The notes under the pieces: model-generated | The model's database searches: none | What the model was told of the DNA's origin: nothing | The model's input: only the letters and a program-made list of their open reading frames with translations | Shown here: piece by piece, positions 1 through 9,399 of the stretch | Layout: the number at the start of each line of letters is the position of its first letter | Numbering within the stretch: position 1 is the first letter of the stretch | Source: Rhodocyclaceae bacterium | GTDB taxonomy: Bacteria > Pseudomonadota > Gammaproteobacteria > Burkholderiales > Rhodocyclaceae | NCBI GenBank assembly: GCA_018261935.1 | Contig: JAGTRP010000001.1 | Location: 124,001-188,000 of the forward strand | Reading direction: 5' to 3' | DNA length: 64,000 bases | Made by a program: the position numbers and the translations under genes

Positions 1-595
1 GCCAATCCACGGCATGCAGGTCCGATAGCGCCAGCCAGAAACCGGAGCCGACGGAGGAAACCAGGGAAAAATAGAACACTGTCCGGGTTTCCGGCTCACC
101 CCGGGCCCCAAGCTCCCGGACGCTGAAATAGGCCATGCCGGCCAGGACGCCCGAACCCAGCCCGACCAGGCCGCCGAACAGTTGGTCGGCATTGAAGGTT
201 GGCTTCAGGAGGAGCGCCACCCCCACGAGCCCGATGGCCAGGGCCGCCAGGATGCCGCCGGTCATCCGCGAGCCGGCCAGGGCCAGGTAGATGGCCAGGA
301 AGATGGCCGAGGTGTAGTTGAGGGTGACCGCCGTGGCCAGCGGCAGGAGGGTGATGGCGTAAAAATAGGCAACGAGGGCCACGAACCCCACGACCCCCCG
401 GTTGATCTGCCAGCGCAGGTTGGGCGTCGCCAGGGAAACGCCGCGCAGGCGGACCAGCCCGAACATCAGCACCAGGGAAATGAAACTGCGGTAGAAGACG
501 ATTTCCACCACGGAATGGGTTTCGGCCGCCAGCTTGATGCACACGCCCATGCAGGCGAAAAACAGGCTGGCGACGACCATCCAGAGGGATTGCAT
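1..595 (-). CDS. EamA/DMT-family transporter (partial, C-terminus off the left edge)
   Basis: Predicted inner-membrane transporter of the drug/metabolite superfamily; the substrate cannot be read from sequence. From ATG at 595 the minus strand is open for 198 codons and runs out of the window. The protein starts MQSLWMVVASLFFACMGV and shows hydrophobic segments near residues 4-20, 30-48, 67-86, 88-108, 114-132, 145-162 and 177-195. That covers the first EamA repeat (about five helices) and the start of the second. Helix ends carrying YRSF and NYTSAIF are typical of the family. The gene is divergent from nothing nearby; the Rieske oxygenase gene lies 66 bases upstream on the same strand. A long open frame in another register (96-1250) covers it but is Arg/Gly/Pro-rich shadow. 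Confidence 0.8.
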   Translation of the reverse strand, partial: MQSLWMVVASLFFACMGVCIKLAAETHSVVEIVFYRSFISLVLMFGLVRLRGVSLATPNLRWQINRGVVGFVALVAYFYAITLLPLATAVTLNYTSAIFLAIYLALAGSRMTGGILAALAIGLVGVALLLKPTFNADQLFGGLVGLGSGVLAGMAYFSVRELGARGEPETRTVFYFSLVSSVGSGFWLALSDLHAVDW

Positions 596-661
596 AGGGA
601 AGGGAGAAATGGAAAGGGCGCCGGATTTTAACCCGGCGCCCCTGGCCATGCACCCGAAGGA

Positions 662-1774
662 TCAGAGATGGGATTCCATGATCCGCCGATAGAACTCGTG
701 GAAGTGCTGCATGCCGTCCTCCATCGGGCTCTGGTAGGGCCCCACCTCGTTCCTGCCTTCCTGCAGCAGGGCGTAGCGGCCGCGGTCCATGCGCTCGCCG
801 ATGTCGTCGTCCTCGATGGCCGTCTCCATGTAGGCGGCCCGCTCGGCCTCGATGAATTCCCGCTCGAAATCGACGATTTCCTCCGGGTAGTAGAACTCCA
901 CCACGTTCATGGTCCGGTTCACGTCCTGGGGCACCAGGGTGGACACCACCAGCACATGGGGGTACCACTCCACCATGATGTTGGGATAGTAGGTGAGCCA
1001 GACGGCGCCTTGCCTGGGCTGCTCGCCCTTGCTGCCGTAGTAGTCCCGCACCGCCTTCTGCCAGCGGCCATAGACCGGGGAGCCCTCCTTCAGCAGGGAG
1101 GTGATACCCACCCGCTGCACCGAGTACCAGTCGCCGAACTGCCAGGTGAGATCGTCGCAGGTGACGAAATTGCCCAGACCGGGGTGGTAGGGCACCACGT
1201 GGTAGTCCTCCAGGTAGACCTCGATGAAGGTCTTCCAGTTGTAGTTGCACTGGTGCATTTCGACATGGTCCAGCTTGTAGCCGGAGAAGTCGAATTCACC
1301 GGCCACCTTCATGCCCTTCAGGTCGGCATTGGCCGAGCGCGGCCCCTTGAAGAGCAGGCCATTCCAGTTTTCCAGGGGCTGCTTGTCGAGGTTGAGGCAG
1401 GGATTCTGGGGAAAATGGGGCGCCCCGATGAGCTGCCCCTCGGTGTCGTAGGTCCAGCGATGGATGGGACAGACGATATTGCCGTTGAGGTGCCCGGCTC
1501 CCTGCAGCATGATGGCTTGGCGATGCCGGCAGATATTGGACATCAGCCAGTGCCCGCGGTCACCGCCGTTGAGGACCAGCTTGCCGTGATCTAGCCACTC
1601 CAGGGAACGGTAATCCCCCGCTTCCGGTGCCATGAGCTGATGGCCGACGTAACCGGGACCGGCATCGAAGATGAGCTTTTTCTCCAGTTCGAAGATTTTC
1701 TCATCGAAATACCAGTCCACCGGCAATTGGGAAACGCCGGGGGCCAACTTGGACAGGGTCGCAAGGTTGGACAT
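662..1774 (-). CDS. Rieske-type aromatic ring-hydroxylating oxygenase, alpha subunit
   Basis: Non-heme iron oxygenase subunit of 370 residues; substrate unknown. The N-terminal half has a Rieske [2Fe-2S] site (C82-x-H84 and C102-x2-H105). The C-terminal catalytic domain has the iron-binding H192-x4-H197 in EDYHVVPYH, and a late acidic segment (ETAIEDDDIGERMDRG) probably holds the carboxylate ligand. I chose ATG 1774 over the in-frame ATG 1804 because GGAGGAG lies a few bases upstream of it. No reductase, ferredoxin or beta-subunit gene is adjacent, so electrons must come from elsewhere. The layout resembles the single-subunit oxygenases related to carnitine or stachydrine monooxygenase. It is divergent from the xseB-ispA-dxs operon. 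The family call is firm; the role is open. Confidence 0.85.
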   Translation of the reverse strand: MSNLATLSKLAPGVSQLPVDWYFDEKIFELEKKLIFDAGPGYVGHQLMAPEAGDYRSLEWLDHGKLVLNGGDRGHWLMSNICRHRQAIMLQGAGHLNGNIVCPIHRWTYDTEGQLIGAPHFPQNPCLNLDKQPLENWNGLLFKGPRSANADLKGMKVAGEFDFSGYKLDHVEMHQCNYNWKTFIEVYLEDYHVVPYHPGLGNFVTCDDLTWQFGDWYSVQRVGITSLLKEGSPVYGRWQKAVRDYYGSKGEQPRQGAVWLTYYPNIMVEWYPHVLVVSTLVPQDVNRTMNVVEFYYPEEIVDFEREFIEAERAAYMETAIEDDDIGERMDRGRYALLQEGRNEVGPYQSPMEDGMQHFHEFYRRIMESHL

Positions 1775-1881
1775 GCCACTCCTCCAGAAACAAGGGTAAA
1801 ACAAATAATTTTAACCCCCCTGCAATTTGACCAAAAGCCCCTTGTTAAGGTATTTTCGTAGGTTTCACCGGACCCGGTACC

Positions 1882-2121
1882 ATGGACCAATCTCCCATCG
1901 CCGACATGAAATTCGAAACGGCCCTGGCCGAACTCGAAACCATTGTCCAGAGCATGGAAGGCGGCAAGCTGGAGCTCGAGGCATCCATCGCCGCCTACCG
2001 CCGCGGCATGGCGCTCCTGAAGCATTGCCAGGGGCAGCTCGCCGAAGCCGAACAGCAGATCCGCATCCTGGAAAACGGCGAAGCCAAGGACTTTCATCCC
2101 AGCGGACGGGAGGAACCATGA
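1882..2121 (+). CDS. xseB: Exodeoxyribonuclease VII small subunit
   Basis: Small subunit of exonuclease VII, the cytoplasmic nuclease that degrades single-stranded DNA from both ends; several XseB copies bind one XseA. The 79 residues include FETALAELETIVQSMEGGKL and a long helix ending near LAEAEQQIRIL, the usual two-helix XseB pattern and length. Its TGA overlaps the ATG of ispA as ATGA, so the two are translationally coupled, as in many proteobacteria. It is the first gene of xseB-ispA-dxs-folE2. xseA is not in this window. Confidence 0.93.
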   Translation: MDQSPIADMKFETALAELETIVQSMEGGKLELEASIAAYRRGMALLKHCQGQLAEAEQQIRILENGEAKDFHPSGREEP

Positions 2122-3011
2122 CCCAATCCACCTTCACCGGCTGGATGGCTGTCATCCAGGATCGGACTGAGGCGGCCCTGGCCCGCTCCCTGCCGAAGTC
2201 CGACTCAATCCCTGCCCGCCTTCATGCCGCCATGCGCTACGCCACCCTGGGCGGCGGCAAGCGGGTCAGGCCGCTGCTGGCTTTCGCCGCCGGTGAGATC
2301 ACCGGCGCCGCTCCGGAAAAGCTGGAGATCGTCGCCTGCGCGGTGGAACTGATCCATGCCTACTCCCTGGTGCACGATGACTTGCCCTGCATGGACAACG
2401 ATGTCCTGCGCCGCGGGCGTCCCACCTGCCACATCGAATACGACGAGCCTACCGCCCTGCTGGTAGGGGACAGCCTGCAGACCCTGGCCTTCGAGCTCCT
2501 CGGCCGGGAAGGTATCGCCGAGCCGGCCCGCCAACTCGAGATGGTGAGCCTGCTCGCCCACGCCAGCGGCTCCAGGGGCATGGCCGGCGGCCAGGCCATC
2601 GACCTGGAATCGGTAGGAAAACCCCTCAACCAGCCGGAGCTGGAGCTGATGCACGCCCTCAAGACGGGCGCCCTCATCCGCGCCGCCGTCCTCTTGGGGG
2701 CCCTGGCCGGCCGGCCCATGAGCCCGGCGGAACGCAGTGAGCTGGACCGCTTCGCCAAGCGGGCAGGCCTCCTCTTCCAGGTGGTGGACGACATCCTCGA
2801 CTGCACCGCCAGCACCGCCACCCTGGGCAAGACCGCCGGCAAGGACGAGGCGGCGGAAAAGCCGACCTATGTCAGCCTCCTGGGACTCTCCTCCGCCCGC
2901 GCCTACGCCGAGGACCTGCGCTCGGATGCCCTCGCCGCCCTGGCCTGCTTCGGCGAACGGGGCCGGCGCCTCCACGAACTGGCCGATTTCATCTGCCATC
3001 GGCAATTCTGA
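2118..3011 (+). CDS. ispA: Farnesyl diphosphate synthase (polyprenyl synthetase)
   Basis: Condenses DMAPP/GPP with isopentenyl diphosphate to make farnesyl diphosphate for undecaprenyl carrier, quinone and other isoprenoids. The 297-residue protein has GGGKRVRP near residue 45, the first aspartate motif DDLPCMD (D87, D88, D93), and the second motif DDILD (D224, D225, D228), which bind Mg-diphosphate. Length and motifs fit IspA of proteobacteria. The ATG overlaps the xseB stop, and dxs follows two bases after the stop, so precursor and prenyl synthesis are co-transcribed. A longer in-frame opening upstream (from 1827) is ruled out because it would read through xseB in another frame. Confidence 0.95.
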   Translation: MTQSTFTGWMAVIQDRTEAALARSLPKSDSIPARLHAAMRYATLGGGKRVRPLLAFAAGEITGAAPEKLEIVACAVELIHAYSLVHDDLPCMDNDVLRRGRPTCHIEYDEPTALLVGDSLQTLAFELLGREGIAEPARQLEMVSLLAHASGSRGMAGGQAIDLESVGKPLNQPELELMHALKTGALIRAAVLLGALAGRPMSPAERSELDRFAKRAGLLFQVVDDILDCTASTATLGKTAGKDEAAEKPTYVSLLGLSSARAYAEDLRSDALAALACFGERGRRLHELADFICHRQF

Positions 3012-3013
3012 CG

Positions 3014-4873
3014 ATGCCCCACCAAAACCTTCTCGAAGCCATCAACAACCCCGCCGACCTGCGCCGCCTGGATCGGCGGGACCTGCCCCGGCTGGCCGAC
3101 CAGCTGCGTGGATTCCTCATCGACTCCGTCTCGAAGACCGGCGGCCACCTGTCCTCGAACCTGGGCACGGTGGAACTGACCATCGCCCTGCACTATGTCT
3201 TCGACACCCCCCATGACCGCCTAGTCTGGGACGTAGGCCACCAGTGCTACGCCCACAAGGTGCTCACCGGCCGGCGCACGGGCATGGCGCGGCTGCGCAT
3301 GCACGGCGGGATTTCCGGCTTTCCGAAGCGCAGCGAGAGCGAATACGACACCTTCGGCGTCGGCCACTCTTCCACTTCCATTTCGGCCGCCCTGGGCATG
3401 GCCCTGGCCGCCAAGCAGAAGGGTGAGGAGCGCCGGGTGGTAGCGGTGATCGGCGACGGCGCCATGTCCGCCGGCATGGCTTTCGAAGCCCTCAACAACG
3501 CCGGCGTGGCGGACGCCGACATGCTCGTCATCCTCAACGACAACGACATGTCCATCTCGCCGCCGGTGGGGGCCCTCAACAAGTACCTGGCGCGCCTTTT
3601 CTCCGGCCGCACCTTCAACGCCGCCCGCCGCGGCGCCGAAAAGGTGCTGGAGTTCGCCCCGCCCCTGCTGGAACTGGCGCGACGGGCCGAGGAGCACGTC
3701 AAGGGCATGATCGTTCCCGGCACCCTGTTCGAGGAGTTCGGTTTCAACTACATCGGCCCCATCGACGGCCACGACCTGGACGCCCTGGTGCCCACCCTGG
3801 AGAACCTGAAAAACCTCAAGGGGCCCCAGTTCCTCCATGTCATCACCCGCAAGGGCCAGGGCTACAAGCTGGCGGAGGCCGATCCCGTCCTCTACCACGG
3901 CGTTTCCAAATTCCATCCCGCAGAAGGCATCCAGACCGGCAAGGGCGGCGGCAAGCTGACCTACACCCAGGTCTTCGGCGACTGGCTGTGCGACATGGCG
4001 GCCGCCGACCCGCGCCTGGTGGGCATCACCCCGGCCATGGGGGAGGGATCCGGAATGGTGCGCTTCGCCAGCGAATACCCGGGCCGCTACTACGATGTCG
4101 GCATCGCCGAGCAGCATGCCGTTACCTTCGCCGCCGGCCTGGCCTGCGAGGGGCTGAAGCCGGTGGTGGCCATCTATTCCACCTTCCTGCAGCGGGCCTA
4201 CGATCAGCTGATCCACGACGTCGCCCTGCAGAACCTGCCCGTGGTCTTCGCCATCGACCGGGGCGGTCTGGTGGGGGCCGACGGCCCCACCCACCACGGC
4301 ACCTTCGACTTGTCCTATCTGGCCTGCATTCCCAACATGGTGATCATGGCGCCGGCCGACGAGGCTGAATGCCGCCAAATGCTGTCCACCGCCTTCCGGC
4401 TCGACTGCCCGAGCGCCGTGCGCTATCCCCGGGGGGGCGGCACCGGCACCGTTCCTTCCACCGACCTGGACTCCTTGCCGGTAGGCAAGGGGAAAGTGAT
4501 TCGGGAAGGCCGCGGCGTCGCGTTGCTGGCCTATGGCAGCCTGGTGCCCGCCGCCCTTGCGACTGGCGAGGCGCTGGACGCCACCGTCGTGAATATGCGC
4601 TTCGTCAAGCCCATCGACGCGGAACTCGTCGCCCAGATGGCCGGGAACCATTCACTTCTGGTAAGCATCGAAGAGAATGCCGTCATTGGGGGGGCCGGGA
4701 CGGAAATCGAACGAGTTCTCGAAGAGCATCGCTTGGCAGTACCATTGCTGCGCCTGGGTTTGCCGGACCGTTTCATCGATCACGGCGAACAGGGGCAACT
4801 GCTCGCCGAACTCGGCCTCGACAAGGATGGCATCATCAGCGCTGTCAAGGCGCATCAAGCCCATGGAAAATGA
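3014..4873 (+). CDS. dxs: 1-deoxy-D-xylulose-5-phosphate synthase
   Basis: Thiamine-diphosphate enzyme making DXP from pyruvate and glyceraldehyde-3-phosphate, the first step of the MEP isoprenoid pathway. The 619-residue length is standard. Visible landmarks are [18 protein letters not shown] near residue 43, the ThDP-binding [18 protein letters not shown] from about residue 147 with the later NDN, and the pyrimidine-domain [17 protein letters not shown]-terminal transketolase domain follows. It starts two bases after ispA and ends just before folE2. Together with ispA it commits carbon to farnesyl diphosphate. Confidence 0.96.
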   Translation: MPHQNLLEAINNPADLRRLDRRDLPRLADQLRGFLIDSVSKTGGHLSSNLGTVELTIALHYVFDTPHDRLVWDVGHQCYAHKVLTGRRTGMARLRMHGGISGFPKRSESEYDTFGVGHSSTSISAALGMALAAKQKGEERRVVAVIGDGAMSAGMAFEALNNAGVADADMLVILNDNDMSISPPVGALNKYLARLFSGRTFNAARRGAEKVLEFAPPLLELARRAEEHVKGMIVPGTLFEEFGFNYIGPIDGHDLDALVPTLENLKNLKGPQFLHVITRKGQGYKLAEADPVLYHGVSKFHPAEGIQTGKGGGKLTYTQVFGDWLCDMAAADPRLVGITPAMGEGSGMVRFASEYPGRYYDVGIAEQHAVTFAAGLACEGLKPVVAIYSTFLQRAYDQLIHDVALQNLPVVFAIDRGGLVGADGPTHHGTFDLSYLACIPNMVIMAPADEAECRQMLSTAFRLDCPSAVRYPRGGGTGTVPSTDLDSLPVGKGKVIREGRGVALLAYGSLVPAALATGEALDATVVNMRFVKPIDAELVAQMAGNHSLLVSIEENAVIGGAGTEIERVLEEHRLAVPLLRLGLPDRFIDHGEQGQLLAELGLDKDGIISAVKAHQAHGK

Positions 4874-4877
4874 GAAC

Positions 4878-5690
4878 ATGACCGCACCCCAGCAACCGAT
4901 CCCGGACGTCCAGAGTTCGGCAGACACCCGCCAACTTGCCATCAACAAGGTGGGCATCAAAGCCATCCGCCACCCCGTCAAGGTGAAGGACAAGTCCAGC
5001 GGCGTACAGCACACCATCGCCGTGTTCAACATGTACGTCGGCCTGCCCCACAATTTCAAGGGCACCCACATGTCCCGCTTCGTGGAGATCCTCAATAGCC
5101 ATGAACGGGACATCTCGGTGGAGAGCTTCCCGATCATGCTGGGGGAGATGGTGGAACGCCTCGAAGCCGAAACCGGCCACATCGAGATGAGCTTCCCCTA
5201 CTTCATCAACAAGACCGCCCCGGTCTCCGGCGTTCAGAGCCTGATGGATTACGACATCACCTTCATGGGCGATATCTGCCACGGCGAAATTTCCACTTCG
5301 GTCAAGGTCGTGGTGCCGGTGACCAGCCTCTGCCCCTGCTCCAAGAAGATTTCCGAACGGGGGGCCCACAACCAGCGCTCCCATGTCACCATCACTGCCC
5401 GCACCCGGGGTTTCGTCTGGATCGAGGAAATCGTCGCGATGGTCGAACAGGAAGCTTCCTGCGAACTTTTCGGCCTCCTGAAGCGCCCCGATGAGAAGTT
5501 CGTCACGGAACGGGCCTACGACAACCCCAAATTCGTGGAAGACATGGTCCGGGACGTAGCTGCCCGCCTCAATGCCGACCCCCGTATCGAAGCCTACGTG
5601 GTGGAATCCGAGAACTTCGAGTCCATCCACAACCACTCGGCCTACGCCCTCATCGAACGGGACAAGCGGCGGGAAAGCTGCAAGCCCTGA
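4878..5690 (+). CDS. folE2: GTP cyclohydrolase FolE2 (type IB)
   Basis: Converts GTP to 7,8-dihydroneopterin triphosphate, the first step of tetrahydrofolate synthesis, using metals other than zinc. The 270-residue protein carries the FolE2 signature [19 protein letters not shown], whose cysteine is the metal ligand, and the C-terminal [15 protein letters not shown] use ATG 4878 (MTAPQQPIP); ATG 4863 (five residues longer, overlapping the dxs stop) is equally in frame and neither has a strong ribosome site. It is the last gene of xseB-ispA-dxs-folE2; a run of sixteen C and a terminator follow. Confidence 0.93.
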   Translation: MTAPQQPIPDVQSSADTRQLAINKVGIKAIRHPVKVKDKSSGVQHTIAVFNMYVGLPHNFKGTHMSRFVEILNSHERDISVESFPIMLGEMVERLEAETGHIEMSFPYFINKTAPVSGVQSLMDYDITFMGDICHGEISTSVKVVVPVTSLCPCSKKISERGAHNQRSHVTITARTRGFVWIEEIVAMVEQEASCELFGLLKRPDEKFVTERAYDNPKFVEDMVRDVAARLNADPRIEAYVVESENFESIHNHSAYALIERDKRRESCKP

Positions 5691-5691
5691 G

Positions 5692-5707
5692 CCCCCCCCC
5701 CCCCCCC
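5692..5707. repeat. Run of 16 cytosines
   Basis: Uninterrupted poly-C directly after the folE2 stop codon, before the bidirectional terminator. It lies outside coding sequence. Such tracts slip during replication and are also error-prone in sequencing, so the exact count should not be trusted. Confidence 0.9.
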
Positions 5708-5717
5708 GCGGAAGCAC

Positions 5718-5746
5718 AAAAAAAGGGCGCCAGCGGCGCCCTTTTT
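5718..5746. terminator. Bidirectional terminator between folE2 and rplS
   Basis: A GGGCGCC/GGCGCCC stem with a three-base loop is flanked by an A-run on the left and a T-run on the right. It can therefore end transcripts arriving from folE2 (plus strand) and from rplS (minus strand). Confidence 0.85.
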
Positions 5747-5763
5747 CATTGGCAGAATCCGTC

Positions 5764-6129
5764 TCAGACGGACTTGCGCGTGAGCTTTTCCTTGATGCGG
5801 GCGGACTTGCCGGAGCGCTCGCGCAGGTAGTACAGCTTGGCGCGGCGCACATCGCCACGGCGCTTCACTTCGATGCTGGCCACCAGCGGGGAATAGGTCT
5901 GGAAAGTACGCTCGACGCCTTCGCCGGAAGAAATCTTGCGGACGATGAAGGCGGAGTTGAGGCCGCGGTTACGCTTGGCGATGACCACGCCTTCGTAAGC
6001 CTGCAGACGCTCCCGGTTGCCTTCCTTGACCTTCACCTGGACGACGACGGTGTCGCCGGGGGCGAATTCGGGGACAGTCTTGCCCAGGCGGGCAATTTCT
6101 TCCTGCTCGAGTTGTTGAATCAGGTTCAT
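5764..6129 (-). CDS. rplS: 50S ribosomal protein L19
   Basis: Ribosomal protein at the 30S-50S interface. The 121 residues begin [20 protein letters not shown] and contain the family core [16 protein letters not shown] and [18 protein letters not shown], with the C-terminal basic tail [12 protein letters not shown]. Length is normal. It is the last gene of rpsP-rimM-trmD-rplS and ends at the bidirectional terminator shared with folE2. Confidence 0.97.
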   Translation of the reverse strand: MNLIQQLEQEEIARLGKTVPEFAPGDTVVVQVKVKEGNRERLQAYEGVVIAKRNRGLNSAFIVRKISSGEGVERTFQTYSPLVASIEVKRRGDVRRAKLYYLRERSGKSARIKEKLTRKSV

Positions 6130-6152
6130 GTGAGATCCTTTAGTTGAAGATA

Positions 6153-6917
6153 TTACTCACCGCATTGCTCCTCTCCCGAAATCTCGGCAAGGAGTTGCGC
6201 TTCCTCCGCGCTCAACGCGCGGTGCGCCAGCAAATCCGGACGGCGCTTCCGGGTCCGCGCCAGCGACTGCTTCAGCCGCCAGCGCCGAATTCTTTCATGG
6301 TTGCCGGACAACAGCACTTCCGGCACCCCCTGGCCCTCATACACCTCGGGCCGCGTGTAGTGCGGACAATCCAGCAAGCCCGCGACAAACGAATCTTCCA
6401 CCGCCGACGCGGCGTCGTTCAGCACCCCCGGCAACTGCCGCACGATGGCATCGATCAACGCCATGGCCGGCAACTCGCCGCCGGAGAGCACAAAATCTCC
6501 GATCGAAACTTCCTCATCGACGCAGCGCTCGATCAGCCGCTCGTCGACGCCTTCATAACGACCACAAAGAAGGACCAGCCCTTCTTCGCCGGTCGCCAGT
6601 TCCATCACCCGATCATGGGTGAGGGGCCTGCCCTGAGGAGACAGGTAGATGACCCGACTGGCCGCCATACCGGCCTCCCGCTGCCGAGCCTTGGCTGCCG
6701 CGATCGCCTTTTCCAGGGGCCCCGGCTGCATCACCATGCCAGGACCGCCGCCATAGGGCCGGTCGTCCACCGTCCGCCAGGTGTTTTCGGCAAAATCCCG
6801 GGGATTCCACCCTTGCCAGCCCCAGCGGCCTTCTTCCAGAGCCCGGCGGGTAATCCCGCACTGGGTCACGGCAGCGAACATCTCCGGGAAAATAGTGATG
6901 CAGTCGAACTGGATCAC
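6153..6917 (-). CDS. trmD: tRNA (guanine-37-N1)-methyltransferase
   Basis: Methylates G37 of tRNAs using S-adenosylmethionine, preventing +1 frameshifts. The 254 residues include [11 protein letters not shown] at the N-terminus, the YGGGPGMVM loop, and the trefoil-knot SAM site [12 protein letters not shown] with [11 protein letters not shown]. Its ATG overlaps the rimM stop by four bases (ATGA), giving translational coupling in the usual gene order. Confidence 0.97.
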   Translation of the reverse strand: MIQFDCITIFPEMFAAVTQCGITRRALEEGRWGWQGWNPRDFAENTWRTVDDRPYGGGPGMVMQPGPLEKAIAAAKARQREAGMAASRVIYLSPQGRPLTHDRVMELATGEEGLVLLCGRYEGVDERLIERCVDEEVSIGDFVLSGGELPAMALIDAIVRQLPGVLNDAASAVEDSFVAGLLDCPHYTRPEVYEGQGVPEVLLSGNHERIRRWRLKQSLARTRKRRPDLLAHRALSAEEAQLLAEISGEEQCGE

Positions 6918-7426
6918 CAGTCCCTACCCCACTCCACCCGGATGCGGCCCGCATCCTTCTCCACCGCCAGCACCACCGCCGCCACGAAGGGCAGCAGACG
7001 TTTCGTCCCATCCTCGGCGGCCACGCTCAATACGTCGTTGGCGCCGGTTTCGATCAGGCCATCGACCTGACCCAGGGACTCACCGGCCGTGTTTACCACT
7101 TCCAGACCGATCAGATCGGTCCAGTAATACTCGTCCTCATCGGTGGCCGGCAACGCGCTACGCGGCGCCCCCACCAACGTGCCTTTCAGGGCCTCAGCTC
7201 CGCTGCGGTCGGCAACCCCTTCGAACAGGACCACCAGACCATCGCCGTGGACGCGCAAACCCTTCAGCCTGGCTTCACGCCAAGCCTCGCCGTCCCGACT
7301 CATGTGCCAGACCGGCATTTCCGCCCAGGCCATGGGGTCATCCCCGAAGGCATGCAGCCTAACCCAGCCGCGAATGCCGTAGGGGTCGGCAAGCCTCCCC
7401 AGTACGACGATATCGCTACCGGTCAA
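6914..7426 (-). CDS. rimM: Ribosome maturation factor RimM
   Basis: Assists 16S rRNA processing and 30S head assembly by binding ribosomal protein S19. The 170-residue protein begins with the RimM barrel ([20 protein letters not shown]) and has the C-terminal PRC-like barrel with [14 protein letters not shown] and [12 protein letters not shown]. It lies 14 bases after rpsP and overlaps trmD by four bases. Length matches the family. Confidence 0.96.
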   Translation of the reverse strand: MTGSDIVVLGRLADPYGIRGWVRLHAFGDDPMAWAEMPVWHMSRDGEAWREARLKGLRVHGDGLVVLFEGVADRSGAEALKGTLVGAPRSALPATDEDEYYWTDLIGLEVVNTAGESLGQVDGLIETGANDVLSVAAEDGTKRLLPFVAAVVLAVEKDAGRIRVEWGRDW

Positions 7427-7440
7427 AGCTCGAATACTGC

Positions 7441-7695
7441 TTAGGCAGCCTGCTTGGCAGCGTATTGCTTGACCAGGCGGGCAGCGGTCGGGGACAGCTG
7501 GGCGCCGTGCTGCTGCCAGTAGGTCAGGCGATCCATGGCGACCCGCAGACCCTCTTCGGACTCAGCGGCCACCGGATTGTAGAAGCCGATGCGCTCAACG
7601 AAACGGCCATCGCGGCGATTACGGGAATCGGTCACGACCATGTTGTAGAAGGGACGCTTCTTGGCGCCACCGCGGGCGAGACGAATAACAACCAT
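7441..7695 (-). CDS. rpsP: 30S ribosomal protein S16
   Basis: Small-subunit assembly protein. The 84 residues start [20 protein letters not shown] and contain [19 protein letters not shown], the S16 signature. It is the first gene of rpsP-rimM-trmD-rplS; a clear sigma-70-like promoter sits 33-61 bases upstream. GGAAAGAA ahead of the ATG can serve as the ribosome site. Confidence 0.97.
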   Translation of the reverse strand: MVVIRLARGGAKKRPFYNMVVTDSRNRRDGRFVERIGFYNPVAAESEEGLRVAMDRLTYWQQHGAQLSPTAARLVKQYAAKQAA

Positions 7696-7727
7696 CGCAA
7701 TTCTTTCCGTGCTAGAAAAAGGGCTGA

Positions 7728-7756
7728 ATTATCTTTCATTTATGCAGGAAAAACAA
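7728..7756 (-). promoter_or_regulatory. Sigma-70 promoter of the rpsP operon
   Basis: Read on the minus strand, TTGTTT (7751-7756) and GATAAT (7728-7733) are separated by exactly 17 bases, giving a start site near 7721 and a leader of about 25 bases before rpsP. Confidence 0.6.
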
Positions 7757-7893
7757 GCTGGTCAACGACTTCCCCGATTGTTTCCGAAACCAGCCGGGAG
7801 GCTGCCAATAGCCAGGGGACAGGGCTCTTCCCGCCTTACCGTGGAGAAAATCGCAAATATTCGTTATCCTCGGCCATCGAACCGGTAACGTCC

Positions 7894-9399
7894 ATGCCCC
7901 ACGACACGCTCCACGAACCCGCCGAAAAGACGATCAAGTCCATTCTGGAGTGGCTGGCCCGCGCGCACTCGCCCGATGGGCTTGAGGACGCGTCCGGGCT
8001 GCGGCGCCTGCTATTGGCTTTGCGGGCCACCTCGTTACCGGTGGAGCAGCGCCTCAAGCTACTGGATCCGCTATACGACTATGCCGCAAAATTGGTCGTT
8101 TCCCAATTTCCGTCACTCCACCAGGTCACCTTGCCGGTATCGCGACAGACCCGGCAGCTGGTGCGTGCCATCCAGGACGTGCTAGAGATATTGGCCCAGG
8201 ATTATCTCGACGCCCAGGTCGCCGACCCCGAAACCGCCGCCCAAGCCCGGCCGCCGATCGACAGCTTGCGGCCGACCATGCAATGCCTGTCCTGGCACCT
8301 GACCATCAGCCACCTGGTGGCCGCCCCCACCGGCGCCGGAATCTGGCAGCAGCTCCACTCCACCTTCCGGATCTGCCGCCGACTGGGACTGGACCAGATC
8401 GAAGGACCGGCAGGCGCGAGCCGCATCGAGCGGATTTACCTCTCCAGCCTGCTCCTGTCGGTGGTGCAACCGGCCTCCTTCACATCCCAGGAACTGGAAT
8501 TCATCGGCCAGTACATCGACCACAGCGCCCAGGGGATCGAAATCTCTTCGGAGGCGCCGCCGGGGCACGAGGGCATCTTCTGGATCGATTCGGACCGGGA
8601 CTCACCCCCCCACGCCCTGGCACGGCGGGTGCCACCGCCGGAAACGCCGGTGCTTTATTTCGCCTGCGACACCATCGCCCGCCGCGCCGCCGACCACTTG
8701 GCAGCCCTGGAGGGCGGACACGCCGCTACGGACCTCGATCTTCCCCCCTTTGCCGACAGCCCTGCGGGCCACGGCGTATTGAAGCGCTTGATCGACTTCT
8801 GGGGACACCCCGCCAAGCGCAAGTTTCCGCGCCGGCGGCAGTCTTACCGGGCTGATCTCTGCGCCGGCCTGGACCGCCTGTGGCAGCTGCTGCAAAGCCC
8901 CAGCCTGCCGCCTTCCGCCAGCAGCGAATGGATGATCACCAACGAGAGCCCGGACGGCTACGCCATGATGCATGTTGCCGGCGCCACCGAGCAGCTCCGG
9001 GTCGGCGACATCGTGGCCCTGCAGCCGCGCCGCGGCGAAGCATCGAGCCTACTGCCCTGGCAAATCTGCATCGTCCGCTGGGCCCTGTCCGAAAACCCGG
9101 AGCACATCGAACTGGGGCTGCAGGTCCTTTCGGGCCAGGGCATTCCCGCCCGGCTCGCCCTGCCCCACTGCCCGGACAACGCCCGCAACGGCGCCGCTCT
9201 GCTGCTGCCCAAGGCGCCACCCCTGCGGCCATCCCCGGCCCTGGTGGCCCCCACCGGCCTGGTGGGCGACTGGTCCCAGAAACTGATTCTGGTGGTTGAG
9301 CAGGACAATGTGGCCGTCCATGAACTGCGGGCCATCCACCTGGACGAGCAAACGTCCAGCATCGAAGTCTTCACCGTCGAGCCGGACGAAAGGCCGTAG
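7894..9399 (+). CDS. Uncharacterised protein, possible degenerate PilZ-like C-terminal module
   Basis: I do not recognise this 501-residue protein with certainty. It has no signal peptide or membrane segment. Residues about 1-300 are mostly helical, with the conserved-looking QCLSWHLTISHLVA. From about residue 310 an Arg-rich stretch (KRKFPRRRQSYRADL) leads into a beta-rich region containing TNESPDGYAMMHV, LRVGDIVALQ and QICIVRWALSENPEHIELG. The Arg motif, the G/D turn and the final VRW...ELGLQ strand resemble the order of motifs in a c-di-GMP-binding PilZ domain, but the DxSxxG element is not canonical. The start is MPHDTLHEPAE; earlier in-frame starts exist. Its last 29 bases overlap the convergent yihY end. 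Confidence 0.6.
   Translation: MPHDTLHEPAEKTIKSILEWLARAHSPDGLEDASGLRRLLLALRATSLPVEQRLKLLDPLYDYAAKLVVSQFPSLHQVTLPVSRQTRQLVRAIQDVLEILAQDYLDAQVADPETAAQARPPIDSLRPTMQCLSWHLTISHLVAAPTGAGIWQQLHSTFRICRRLGLDQIEGPAGASRIERIYLSSLLLSVVQPASFTSQELEFIGQYIDHSAQGIEISSEAPPGHEGIFWIDSDRDSPPHALARRVPPPETPVLYFACDTIARRAADHLAALEGGHAATDLDLPPFADSPAGHGVLKRLIDFWGHPAKRKFPRRRQSYRADLCAGLDRLWQLLQSPSLPPSASSEWMITNESPDGYAMMHVAGATEQLRVGDIVALQPRRGEASSLLPWQICIVRWALSENPEHIELGLQVLSGQGIPARLALPHCPDNARNGAALLLPKAPPLRPSPALVAPTGLVGDWSQKLILVVEQDNVAVHELRAIHLDEQTSSIEVFTVEPDERP

Noticed and set aside
96-1250. 384-codon minus-strand open frame
   Set aside because: Arg/Gly/Pro-rich shadow lying in another register of the EamA and Rieske oxygenase genes; no domain and no ribosome site.
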